Shown here piece after piece: positions 38,534-50,900 of a stretch of DNA of 64,000 nucleotides. Below the pieces are notes generated by a model that searched no databases, had not been told where the DNA came from, and was given only the letters and a program-made list of their open reading frames with translations. The stretch is from positions 1,369,001-1,433,000 of the forward strand of contig JAYKKI010000040.1 in NCBI GenBank assembly GCA_039881145.1, given 5' to 3'. The position numbers and the translations under genes were made by a program. Every line of letters starts with the position of its first letter. Position 1 is the first letter of the stretch. The DNA comes from Druceiella hillmani. Lineage: Eukaryota > Arthropoda > Insecta > Lepidoptera > Hepialidae.

Positions 38534-39517
38534 ACTACAGTATTCCTTAGTCTACCGAAATGTACGAGTTGAAGTTAAATGTTATTCATAATTGCCAAAT
38601 ATAAAAAATACTCAATAATATCATAACTATAATAAATTATTAATAAAAAAAATTGTATTGTTAATAATTGTTTAATATTTCATCCTAAATCATAAAAAAA
38701 AAAATCTTTAAATGTAATCGAGTGACATTATTTAACAATACTAGTGTTAACAAAATGAGTATACGTTAGACTGTTACTGAGCTATTAATATTAAATATGT
38801 TTAAATGTTACTGTAATAAAGCGAATTGTACTTATTAAATACATTTCTACTAATTATCTGCCGTGAAATTTTAGTTGAAAATCTATAAAAGTGCGATTTT
38901 TAAAGAATCAAACTTCTAACAACAAATTGTTGACATTTTTTAATAAATATTCAAATTTAATATACTTTGTCTAGACTAAAAGTCATATTTAATATTTGAA
39001 ACGATATGTAAGATTTTGTGTAAATCTGTATGCTAAAAACCACGATAATTTAATAACGGTAAAAGGTCATTTCGTTAATATAGATAATAAAGTTAAGACA
39101 TCGCGAACGTACAATATCAGTTTAAGAGCGAACGTGTTGGGGAAATTTATTAGGCGGTCAATTTAATTAATGATTAAATCAATACAAATGCAATATATAT
39201 TAATTTTTTCCCGGTTTCACGCTTTAATTATTGAATCGATCTCTGCGAAGTTTTGAATTCATCTAGGCTGTGGAAATGAAAACTTAATATTGAAATTTAA
39301 TTTTTTTTCAGCAATTAAAAAATGATTGTTTTACACGCGAGCGAAACCGCGTGTCAAAGTTAGTGTAACCCGTATTACATATTACGTACAATTTTATTTA
39401 TGTTATTGAGTTTAATTAAACCTAAAATTACATTTACCTATAGATATTAAAATTATTTATTTCATTTGAATTTCACTAATATTTAAGCTAGAGGTTTTTA
39501 TATGAAAGTCACCAAAT

Positions 39518-39905
39518 TAGATAATGCACGAGGCTATGGATATAACCAGGAGACTCTTTTATTTTCAAATATTTTGGCATGACTCCTTGTAGTTTTGTTT
39601 TGGTTATATGGAAATCCTGAATTTCATTTTAAATTGATAGTCTTTAGTATTGTGTATAACAAATATCTTAACCTTTGTGGTCCGAAAGGGAGTTAAGATT
39701 TCACCTACCTCATACTTATACAGTTAAGATTTCACCATACCTCATACTTATAGATTTTTTGTAACAAAAAATAATAATTATGTTACAATTGAGAATCAGG
39801 AAAGCGATTATCTGGTAAATCGCCCGCTGACCAATCCCCGGCGTGATCCCTCAATTTGCAAAAAAATCTGCATTTAGTTGGGCTTTACAGAGTTAACTTT
39901 TTACA
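39518..39905 (+). repeat. Dispersed repeat, copy 2, CP4-CP5 intergenic region
   Basis: Same family and orientation as 35233-35575. It carries an internal direct duplication of GTTAAGATTTCACC with CTCATACTTATA at about 39696-39750. About 150 bp upstream, at 39340-39372, lies ACACGCGAGCGAAACCGCGT, a tail type common in lepidopteran mobile elements. Confidence 0.9.
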
Positions 39906-40660
39906 TATTTCTTCTTGAGGTCAAATATGTAATTTACAAATTAATTCTACTCGAACAAAAAGAGTGTCAAATAATTGCAAATATACATAAAAATAAATTA
40001 GTGCTTACATGTACTGTTTTCAGATATTTTTTACCTTTATTTGAAATATCCTCAATCGGTTTATATGATTGGTGAACGAAAATTATAGAACAGACATGTA
40101 GCTAAACATTTAAAAAGTTTCCGGATCAGTACATTGGGCCGCTATGGATACTTTTGATCTAAAAGTTATACTTGGATTATAATTACAAAACTGATTTCTT
40201 CTACGATTATTATTTATTTTATAATATTTTATTTATAAATGCTGACAGTTGCTTATAAACGTTCGTGATACGGAAAAGTGAAGGTTGCTTTTATTGTACC
40301 TATAATTTTAATAATCTTATTTGCAATATTATTAAGTAATGGTTAGGTACCTTATTACTGGAGAACAAATATAAAACAAAAACCTTGCCATACGATTTCA
40401 AACAGTGTTATAATTAATATAATCATTTTAATTTAATTTCCTTTGGTTTAATCAAAGAAATGACTCCTCTTCAATATTAAAGCATCTAAACGCAGCTCAA
40501 TAATGTTTTATTTAATACATGGAAATTAATCTCAGCTGCAAGTTTCTTCACACAAGTAGCAAAGTTTCAAGTGCTTTCGCAGAATAAAATCTTTGGATAT
40601 TCTCATATAATCGAAGTGTGTATGGAGAAACAGTAGTACATCATTCAAAGTCAGCATAAG

Positions 40661-40664
<4 letters not shown>

Positions 40665-40711
<47 letters not shown>
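40665..40711. repeat. (TA)n microsatellite
   Basis: Near-pure TA run, CP4-CP5 intergenic. Confidence 0.98.
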
Positions 40712-40714
<3 letters not shown>

Positions 40715-42479
40715 ATATAGGACTGACTACTTCGCATGTGGAATTACAAAATTAGGACATATTTTTATTTTTAAGGGTTTTTAAAACAGAATTTTAGGAC
40801 CGCTCTGGAGTAATGCTGTACGACTACAATTTTTGAAGTCATTCCTTCATTGATTAGTGGTGTTAGCAAATAGAATTTATGGGCATTTATAATAATTAGT
40901 ATTATTACACTTTTGGCAACAAGTTATTGGTGATTTATGCTGCGTATATTTGATAAATACCGCTAACATTATTGGTCGCTTTGTCGACGTTGCTGATTCC
41001 CACGGTAGAAACATTATCTCTGTTGTAAGGGGGTTTGCTTTATTTAGACTATACGTATAAAAGTGGTTAAGAATTATGATTTTGCTCTAAATAAAATATT
41101 CCATTTAAGTCTGTACTGTACAGTGCATTCCTTTGTCTTCATAGGCATGCCATATAATTTCCTTACAACTAGATGCTGAATATAAAGACTAGGGTTTGTA
41201 AAATTTCTATCGTTGTATTCAAAAATAATCTACTATTCGTTCGTATATCTATTTGTGACAGTAATTTTCTTAGAAACTTTAAATTTTCCATAATGATAAA
41301 ATCCATTAACTCACGTATACCTGAATAGTTCATATAGTAGTCATTTATAATAACAATTACATTAACCTGCATATCTTAAAAAATATTTAATTTCCCACCT
41401 CCAAAATCTCCATTTATTTCAGATATATGCAGGTAAATATACTTCACAGCTATAAAGTTCAAACTTCTGTGTCAAATTGTTGTATGGCATACAAACAAGC
41501 GGACAGACACGTGGATAACTTTATGATAATTCTCTATATTTTCGTTTTTGCAATACGGAATTCTAAAAAAGGTTGAAAAAAGTTAAAGTAATCGTGTAAT
41601 TAATAAGTAAACTTTACTGACAGTAAAATTTTAATTATTATTGTTGTCTATTCATATATGGTACTGATTGCGAAGAAAATATTTATACCAATTCCCTTAA
41701 TTTCATTAAATACGTAAAGATAAAGATATGTATAATTAGGAGTAAAAGTGCAATAGAAACTGAAACAGGATTTGTTCCATGTATAGTAGGAAACTATCTA
41801 CGACTCGTTCTTAGTACTATGATAAAACGATAAAACTCGTAAAAATTCGTGAGCAAGTCATCATTGTCTGCTCCCCGATACCAAAATTATACATAATATA
41901 TACACATTAAGCACACAAATAATGCCCATAACCAGCCAAATGCAAGTCCACAATAGGCAACTCTATGCAAGTCACTTGCTTAAGGCAATCGTTGTAAGGG
42001 TTGTGTGTCAACAGAGACTTTTTTAGAGAAAAGTAGTTCGTAGTCACCAATATGAATTCATGCTGGTAATAAAAGTGTAAAAAAATAGTAGTAACATGAA
42101 TAACACCCAATTTGTAACATTCTATGCGTAAATTCAACATATAAAATAAATTTTAATTATTTAGAAATAATTGCGTGTTTTTAATATTTATAAAATGGCA
42201 TCGAAATTAAGAGAAAAAATACGATGTGTCTAATGTGTGAGAGAGATGAATAACTCTAGGGAACATAGATCAAACAACTCACTAGAGTGACAAAAAAAGA
42301 AAAAAAATATTTAATTGTAATTGTGATTTAGTAGGAATGGTATTATTTAAATCAATACCCAATACATATAAATATAAAGAAAACTAAAAGAATTGGCAGT
42401 TGTTATAGGTACAGCGATTGTGATAACTTATCAAAACACCTCCTAATCAAAACTGTCTTAAGGAACTGTCTTTTACGTT

Positions 42480-42690
42480 TACGTCATGCTATACACTTAT
42501 ATCATACACACAATACAGCACTTGCATTATGCATACGATACGGTATTTATATCATGCATAGGATACAGTACTTACAACATGAATACACTACAGCCCTAGC
42601 ATTATGCATACAACACAGTGTAATTTACATTATGTAATAGTAAAGAGCTATCATCGTGCATACGACAAAATGCTTGCATCATTAATCGAT
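42480..42690. repeat. Degenerate ~25-bp tandem repeat
   Basis: Five or more diverged units of the form CTTGCATTATGCATACGATA plus CGGTA (variants TATCATGCATAGGATACAGT and AGCATTATGCATACAACACA) run in direct order. No coding function is apparent. Confidence 0.7.
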
Positions 42691-42995
42691 ATCCATGTAG
42701 CATGCTATGGTCCCAAAACTTCGTCAACTTGGAACAAAATGGCTTTCACATTTGTGATTATATTTTTATATTTAATTTATATTTTTAAATACATGTAAAT
42801 AAACAGATTTTTATATTTTTAATACATTTAAATACATGTAATTTTTACAGTTTTTAAGGTATGCGGATATAAAAAAAAGTATTGTGTGATTCATCTTTAT
42901 ACTACGAAAGACTAAGAGTTTTAGTAAAAAAAGTCCAGTCAGCTCAAAGCAGTAGCGTTACAAGCAAAACAAAGCATGCTTTTATATATTTCATG

Positions 42996-43262
42996 ATTCA
43001 CAATTAAATGAAACTACGTGATGTAGTATTATTTCTACTTTCTTTAAGTTCTTTACCACGACCTAAGTTTCGTTATATTACAACATCTTCAGGTGGGCTA
43101 TTAGCATCTTTGCTAATATCCCACCTGCAGATGTTGTATTACAACGAAACCTAGGTCGTGGTAAAGAACTTAAAGAAAGTAGAAATAATATTACATCACG
43201 TAGTTTCATTTAATTGTGAATAATGAATTGCTACAAAATTAACGCCAAATATATTCAATATT
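42996..43262. repeat. Hairpin-forming repeat family, copy A (near-perfect 220-bp palindrome)
   Basis: Two arms of about 108 bp with only a few mismatches (42997-43107 and 43113-43220) are separated by about 5 bp. Arms end in TTCACAATTAAATGAAACTACG and meet near GCTAATA. Outside the right arm, about 42 bp more (TGAATTGCTACAAAATTAAC and on to TATTCAATA) are shared with copy B. Such a long palindrome fits a foldback or MITE-type element. No coding capacity was seen and the class is unknown. Confidence 0.85.
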
Positions 43263-45587
43263 TCATGATATTAATGTTGTAAACATATACCTATTAGCAA
43301 TAGATAGATCAAGTATTTTAGGCCGAAAATCGAAAACTTCAATGTTAAAAAATAGCTTCTTATTTTATATATATGTCATAAGAACTTACCTATCGAAAAT
43401 AATGCACTTATATACTTGTAATGTATTTTGTTAAGGGACTTGATTAAAATGCATCAACCGACGGGAAATCTTCAAACGTTACTGCATCACATTATACCTC
43501 ACCATAACGATCTACATAGATAAATTTATTTAATTGCTTTACAACTGTCCACTTTAATGGTTTTATTATGTTTTGTATGCAACTGAATCAGATAACAGGT
43601 TCTTATCCTTAATCAAGTGAATTCTATTTAAGTAGCCATCGGTGTTAATTATGCGATTTCATTCCCAATATTTTCAATATTTTCTTTGAAAAAAAATTCC
43701 AGTAGAAGATAAGTCTTCTAATAATTAATTTCATTAAACATATGAAAAAGCTATGAAATTAAAGATATGAAATTATTGAACAATAATTATTTAGAAGTAA
43801 GCTTTTTCTTATTCTTTAACATTGCTATATTTTCTAATCTATATCTCTTTTTTATATGTTCATTTCTAATATTGTAGCCAATATGTTCTTCAAAGGAACG
43901 TATGTATTCGTATGTGTGTTCCTTAAAAGAACATATGTATTCGTTTCCACTACTTTTATTTGATTTTATTATTCAACCGCAAAATTTATGACTTGGTACC
44001 ATATAATCGTCTGTACTAGTAATCTAATTTAACTGAACACCTTTTGAACTACGGTCTTTTCTATCCTATATTAATAAACGCCATAACAATTTTGTCTTTT
44101 TCTTTTTATTAACTCGCCATTAACGAAATTTAATGTGTACGTCGAAGAGACCTCCATTTCAAAAATATATTTTAAGCTCATCAGATATGGGTTGTGTATT
44201 TATACACTAACTGATTTGGTGAAATTTGATATTATCTACGTCAATGTATATGCAGAAAAATAGCCTCCTTGCACGTGCGATTTTAGTAGCAAAACCGGTA
44301 TCTTTTATAAAAATCCATGTTACATTGACAACCGATTCACTAGTGACAAATTCATGATAAACCTAATCAATAACGGTTCACTACTCAAATAGTTTGAAAA
44401 ACAAACCGCAATTTCCAACCAATTTGAAATGAACCTAAATTCATATGGATTTTAAAAAGATATCACGTTAGTGAAAAAAAGCAACAAAACTAAGTACATA
44501 CCAGTTATGGTAATATACGAAATTTCATACGCTGAATTCTTTTATGTAACCATTAATACGATAGGAATTAATTCACATTGATTCAATTATCCATATATTT
44601 GCGGTAAAAAAAATACGAATCTCTTACGGCGAGACCTTGTACAAGCCTAGATTTAATGCGAGTATCTATAATTAGTGAATTTCAGATTTGTGAACATTTT
44701 ATTTAATGTTTGTTTATAAATTATAATTTTTGGAAGAATTTATAAAGTAATTAATTCTTTAATCCCTAAACTGATTCGTAATTTTATTTAAACACGCTGT
44801 GTTAAATGAAAACAGAAATAGTCACCTTCGGTACTTTAGGAATTTTGACGAAATATTTTCGATTTAATAACAATATTATCTTTGTTTATTTATACATCCT
44901 AATGATAGATTATTATATGTGTTTAGCCGAGTTATTTCCATTATAAATTACTGTTTACACAGTTTACCTATACATTTAAGTATGTTCATTACAATCACGT
45001 CGATTGACGCGAAGAGATTTCACACTCATTAAAAGCGACTTGTCAACAACGACGTAACGATAAGTACCTTTAAGTCAGAAAAAAAGGAATTAATGACGAC
45101 AAGCAGTTAAGTATCATTTAATTAGTTGGTTGGAATCTCGATGTGACAATCATCAAAAATAATTTTAATTAACTTTTTTTAAAATACAATTATATTCAAG
45201 TTATTATAGCAACTCCTATTAACGAAACGTTAAAGTTTGAGAAAAAAATTGACGATATTAATAGGATCAACTTAAATTGATATTCATTCGATTGCGGAAA
45301 TAAAATATATAGGCTCACCAATGTCCACTTATTATTGCTAAATGTTGCGTCACTATCATATAGAACAAATTTTCAGCAGTAAAATAGGTTTAATACGTAC
45401 AATAAATCGATAGTTGCTGAGAATCATTTCGCATTGGACGGTTACTGGAGGGACTCGAAGAAATATCTAAGAGTCATTTAACTCATAAGGGGATAATGAA
45501 ATCCTTAACAAACCGTTAATACTTTATGAACTGAAAATATGATTATCGATAATAGTTTAAACAAGGGATGGGTTTAAGTTATAACTA

Positions 45588-46533
45588 GGTAATATGCCCT
45601 ACTTTTTTATTCTGATAAAACTAAAATAATTCAAGGATAAATAAAATCTATATTTTGGAATCTTATTTAGTATTTTGGCACCTATTCAATTTCATTGGAA
45701 TGTTAAGTGATAGGCCTCATTTGTGCAAACAGTATATGGGTTACCAGCAATTTTTCGTATTCGTAAGAAAATACTGGGCTACGCTCAAGTGGGCCTTTTA
45801 GTCTTTCTGTTATAAGGTGCCTCCAGTTTCGAGACGAGATTCTTAATTTTCTTGAAGCTACATTAACGTTTTTTACTTTTAATACCTCTTTTAATTCTTC
45901 TACACTTCTATTTGCTCGAAACGTATTTACGAAACATTATCTTTAATAAATACATACCATAAATCCATTTTATGAAACCCAAATTTCACAAAATGGAGTT
46001 ATGGTATATTTCTATCAATTTATGGTGACAATATCCTAAGTATAAAAGAATATACTTGGGATATTTTTTAAATGATCGATCACTAAACTTTCTATTTTTC
46101 AATTTATTTTGAATTAAATAATGAAATAATGGGGCGTTTTATGAGCTTATTGTCAATTCCGATTTTTAAAATACCTCCACCACGAACGAAGCAACAAATT
46201 GAAGATTATGACTTGATCAAAATTGTGAAGTAATTTTATCTAAGTTGAATCAAAATTTTGAAGTAATTTTATCTAAGTTAATGGCAGTTTCTATCATTAT
46301 ATCACTTAAACACAAAAATAATAGTGACTAATGCTACAAAATTTGTATACAACTTACCACTAATGCCTAGCAACTAGTTCTTTTTAATATTTCTTAAGTT
46401 GTATAAAGCCATCCGCCGCCCACGTTATTTAGCGACTGATTCCTAGTGACGATTCTAGTTGTGGGTTGTATATGTGTGTTAGTGAGTGTACCGGAGTAGT
46501 AGGGCACTTTATTGACTAGGGCATATTACTCAA
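45588..46533 (-). mobile_element. Pogo/Tigger-like DNA transposon remnant
   Basis: Inverted ends share GTAATATGCCCTA (about 45592-45604 and the complement at about 46515-46527). Between them, on the minus strand at about 45915-45725, an interrupted reading frame gives RSVEELKEVLKVKNVNVASRKL, continuing GPLERSPVFSYEYEKLLVTHI. The spacing of an ASRK-like helix followed by P(L)xRxPVF and an acidic helix resembles the psq-type helix-turn-helix of pogo/Tigger transposases. The rest of a transposase is missing. The family call is tentative; the inverted ends are directly visible. Confidence 0.45.
46013..46126. repeat. Block duplicated at the 3' end of CP5 (partner 47883-47976)
   Basis: ATTTATGGTGACAAT, TATACTTGGGATATTTTTTA and CAATTTATTTTG appear in the same order at 47883-47976, directly downstream of the CP5 stop. 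The copy here lies inside the pogo-like element; the other supplies the CP5 AATAAA. Confidence 0.75.
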
Positions 46534-47882
46534 TTTTAAAAATAAATAAGTTTTACACACAATAATTCCATACTGTTTTTTTCAGGTTTCACCTCAAAGC
46601 AAATTAAACCTCGAAATGACATAATAAAGGAACAAACTATTATTCCGATTATTCTCCCAAGAATTTTATGGTATGTTGCATAGAAAAGCCTTTTCTTATA
46701 GCCGAAAAACTTTGTATTTTTTTTCATAACTGTTTCATATTTTTAATGAAATTAAATATTTTATAAAATTATAATTCGTTTTGCAATTAATTTAAATGAG
46801 ATCAAATTGACGAAATCAACATTTAGAAAGGAAGCGAAAATATATTTAAAAATTAGGAACATATAGAATATTTCAGAATAATTTTGGATGTTAAGTGCTT
46901 TAGTTTGTTTTAAATTCCAAACGTTACGTATATATATGACACTTGACATGGACTTATAAATGCTCAAAGCTAAACTCCTAGGAACTGCTTTTGCATCATT
47001 ATTATGTAATTTTACATTCAGTGCTTATAATTAAACTTTTCAGAGCTTTCCAAGTTCTAAGCTAATAATTCTAAACGTTTGATATGTTATTATGTGAGTC
47101 TTATATTTGTTACAACATAAAGGAAAACCAAAGTATTAAATATCAAATGATTCTACGCTATTGTTTAAAAGAATACCGTAGAAAAATTCACTCTCAAATT
47201 TAAATTATTACATGAAAGTACGAAAGAATGATTGTAAATTTTCACAGTCAACTTGTAACGGCAAGCGTCAATTTATAAAAATAGGTATATTTTTTTCACG
47301 TTAATTCTCAAGTAAACTAAATAATTCTTGACTATTTCTGTTGTTAATAAACGTCAAATCGAAAATTGCCTATATCAATAAACTTTGAAATCAACTACCA
47401 CTAATTGAGGAAATAAGCAAAAGTTTTTGAAATTCTTATTAAAGAAATTATGATATGATTCTTTAAAAATGCTACAGTACTAAGAATTTCAACTTAAAAA
47501 AATTAATCTCTTGATTTTAGAGTAAAGCAAACACATTTTAAGCCATTTGCCCATTCCAGTAGAGTAATTATGTTATTGACAAATTACATAAACAATCAAC
47601 CTGATGCTTGAGTATTTTGGTTTTTAGGATACCACCATGGAAATGCTCTACTCAACCATTAGATTATCATATTGTCATCGTCGCGGATTTTAATTCTTAG
47701 TTATAAAAATAGTAATTTAATTATTTAAATACCAAAAAATATCATGTGTGATTATACATAATGCAATATTTATCATAAGAATAACTCGAATCTTACGTAA
47801 TACTAATAAAAATAAGGGTAAAAATAATATACATGAAGGTAAATATAATTTTAATTTAGCAAGGACACAAATTAAATACGTC
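46534..47882. other. AT-rich DNA between pogo-like remnant and CP5
   Basis: No gene or clear repeat seen. Short frames at 46536-46727 and 46761-46967 have no domain signal. Confidence 0.5.
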
Positions 47883-47962
47883 TATGTATTTATGGTGACA
47901 ATTCTCTTATACTAGGGACATTTCTTAAATGTTCAATCAAATCAAAATTTTCTGCTTTTGAA

Positions 47963-47968
47963 TTTATT
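47963..47968 (-). promoter_or_regulatory. Poly(A) signal of CP5
   Basis: AATAAA about 20 nt after the CP5 stop codon, within the block shared with 46013-46126. Confidence 0.5.
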
Positions 47969-47988
47969 TTGAAATTAAATAGTGACAA

Positions 47989-50900
47989 TTAAAATAATTC
48001 CTGATTTAAAAAATATCCTATGTACTTTCCCTCTCTAATAATAGCTAGTAATGAGTCCATAGTTTCTTCACCAGATGGAATAATCTGTTCCGGGGGCAAA
48101 AGGAATCCGTAAGTTCCACGATCTCTTAATTCATATTCACCCACGAAAGAAACGTTGAATCTATATTTAACCCAATCGAGGCTTGCACCAGATGCCATGT
48201 CTGAAAAAAAATACTTTGTTTTATATTACTTAAAAATATTACCTAGGCACCTTCAAGGCATGAGATTTGGTTTATCTATTAAAAGCCTGTCAAGCAGGAG
48301 TAGAGTCCGCATGTATAAACACTTATATATAAACACAGCGTATTTATATTTTTTATTAAAATATTTACAAATATTAATTTTTCGCAACCTCAATATATAG
48401 CCCAATATATCCTTCACAGACTTAAATTCATGATGATTATTTCAAAAACTATGAGATCTGCGATAATTGCTATTGTTTTCAGTAAAATTGTATCAACCCT
48501 CTTTTCCATGAGTTTTGGTTCAGTAGTTTCCGAAATGAGGGGAAAAGGTGGGGAGATGCTCTATTTTTTGCTACATTTTTAGAAAATCTTATAGCAATAT
48601 GTAATTTAAATTTCCAAAAAACTGCTTTGTATTCTTTATAAGACCCTTCAAATAATAACCCCATATGATATATAAATTAAAAAATTAGCTTGTCGAAAAT
48701 ATGTACTTCGATAAAATATAATAATCTTAGTAACTAAGGAAGCCTCGCGCGATTTTTGAAAAAATCAGCTGGACACATGGGCAGACAGAATAACACGTGA
48801 GTTCTTATTTAGTTTTCCAGATTGAGCTACGGTTCCCTAAAAATATGAAATAACATAAACATAGAATTTATGACAATAAATTTGATTTCTAACCAGATTA
48901 GTAACAATCATCAACCTTGTAATTAATTTTAATCCAGTGAAACTTTCACAAATATTATTTTCCTTTTTGGTTACATACCAATAGACTATTTGTGGATAAG
49001 AGTTAAGTGAATTGTTATAGATAACATTTTTGCTTCCGCAGTTTGAACAAATGGTAATGAAAACAAAATTATAAAAACGTGAAAAACGTGAAAAACAAAA
49101 TTAATAAAAAAGTAAAACCACTTGAAGTAAACTGAAATACAAGTTAGAAAAAGAGTTTTTTTTTCTTGTATACAGTAGGATAGCATTAAAATTATTATAA
49201 GTTTCAAATAAAAAGATCCACTAATTGCTTGTTTGACAGTTGACAAAATAATGACTTTTTATTTCTTTGGACAAAATTTCTTCGTTTTGCACCTGTAAAT
49301 ATAAGTCAAAGAAATATTTTTAGGCGATTAATGTAATATGTTCCTAATCAGTAAACTACCCTTTTATTATTATATTATAAATTAATAAATAAATGTAATA
49401 TTCAAGGAACTTTAAATTTCAAGGAAGATGGTATGTAATAGAAATAATAAAGACTATTACTCATTTCTACTACTAATTAATTTCATTAATAGATAATTAG
49501 TTTATTGATTAACTGCGATATCTCTTTTACTAGTAACCATAATGAAAATGTAGTTTTATAATTCTCTATTAGATGGTGGTATATATTTCTTATTAGCTAC
49601 GACAGCATCTTCAATACCTATTAAATCCTAGGGTACCTTTTTGGATGCAACTAAGAGAAAAACAATTTAAAGATCTCGTAATGTGTAATACAATATAGCT
49701 TTCACCACATGAAGAGCATTCAAAATTACTTGTAAATATGTAAAGAGACACCTAATCAGTATTAAAGAAATTATGTCCAGTTTTAGCTGGTATGCACTAA
49801 TTCTAATGATAGTATGCAATTTTTAATGATAGGTATTAATGATAGCACGTTAAACACATTGTCCACTGCTGCTCAATAATGATGATGCTTTTTAAGTATG
49901 TCTTACTGTTATGTAATTATTTTTGCATAATATATCATTGACTATTTGTCTTTTACAGAAAACTTACAAATCGTCTCAGCTACGTTGCCTACAACGTATT
50001 GCGTTCCATATCTCACTGCCAACGAACCCATTGCACGACGTGCGATCGTCACCTGAAAAATAAAAATTGTAAGAATAATACGTCAAACGATGATTACATC
50101 GGCTTCTTTTTGGAACAATGTCAAAAGCAATGAATAATAATGTTCGATAATCCCTTATATTTTTAAAAGGGTAAAAGAAAATATTATAAATTGTTTGCGA
50201 CAAAACTTTTATTACTTACCGTATCCCAATAGTTTTCCAAATGTTCCATCGAGTGGCCATAAGGAAGAAGAAACATCTGTCCCGAAGAGTGAAAAGCGAT
50301 ATATATGTCCAGTGATGACACTACTTCAGCGATATATGCGGAAAGGGACCTAGTTTCATATTCCGAAAATGGCCCGTTTCCGGGATAGGTATTTGCACTT
50401 GGGTTACTACTTGTACCATATTCTGTCGAACAATATATTTACATGAATAATATACTAGCTTTTGAATAAAAAAGTTACAGACAATATTTCCTCAATAATA
50501 TGGAAACAAAAATTATTTACAGTCAATTCTTGTTAAAGTTATTTTCATAATATTTCGTCTACTTCTTAATATGTTTTTAAAAATTTTAATTTAATTCCAT
50601 AAAAAATGGGAAATATATTTGAACTATTTATTTTACAAATTCTCAAACTACGTAAGAAAAAGAAAAGGAATCACCGTTCCAATAAACATTCCAATTTCTA
50701 TTCAAATCTACGCCCATTGCGTCTCCAACTGGTCGTGTGTTCTTTCGCCACATCCGCTCCTAAAAAAAAAAGAAATATTTTGAATATAAACACGGAATAC
50801 GAAAAATACAAAGTGCACATCAAGGTATGTAATATAAAACTCCTTAATAGTCAAAGAGCTCAAGAAAACTTCATTTCGTTTTAAAAGTTCTATCCAATGA

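Larger units (their letters stand above)
36464..45587. other. CP4-CP5 intergenic region, non-repeat remainder
   Basis: Nine kb with several repeats listed separately and no recognised gene. A GC-richer patch at 37085-37260 (GGCAGATATTTTCCAGAGTG) and possible GGGTTCCGTA-family scraps near 41490-41570 are probably old mobile-element pieces. 43270-45580 shows nothing recognisable. Confidence 0.5.
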
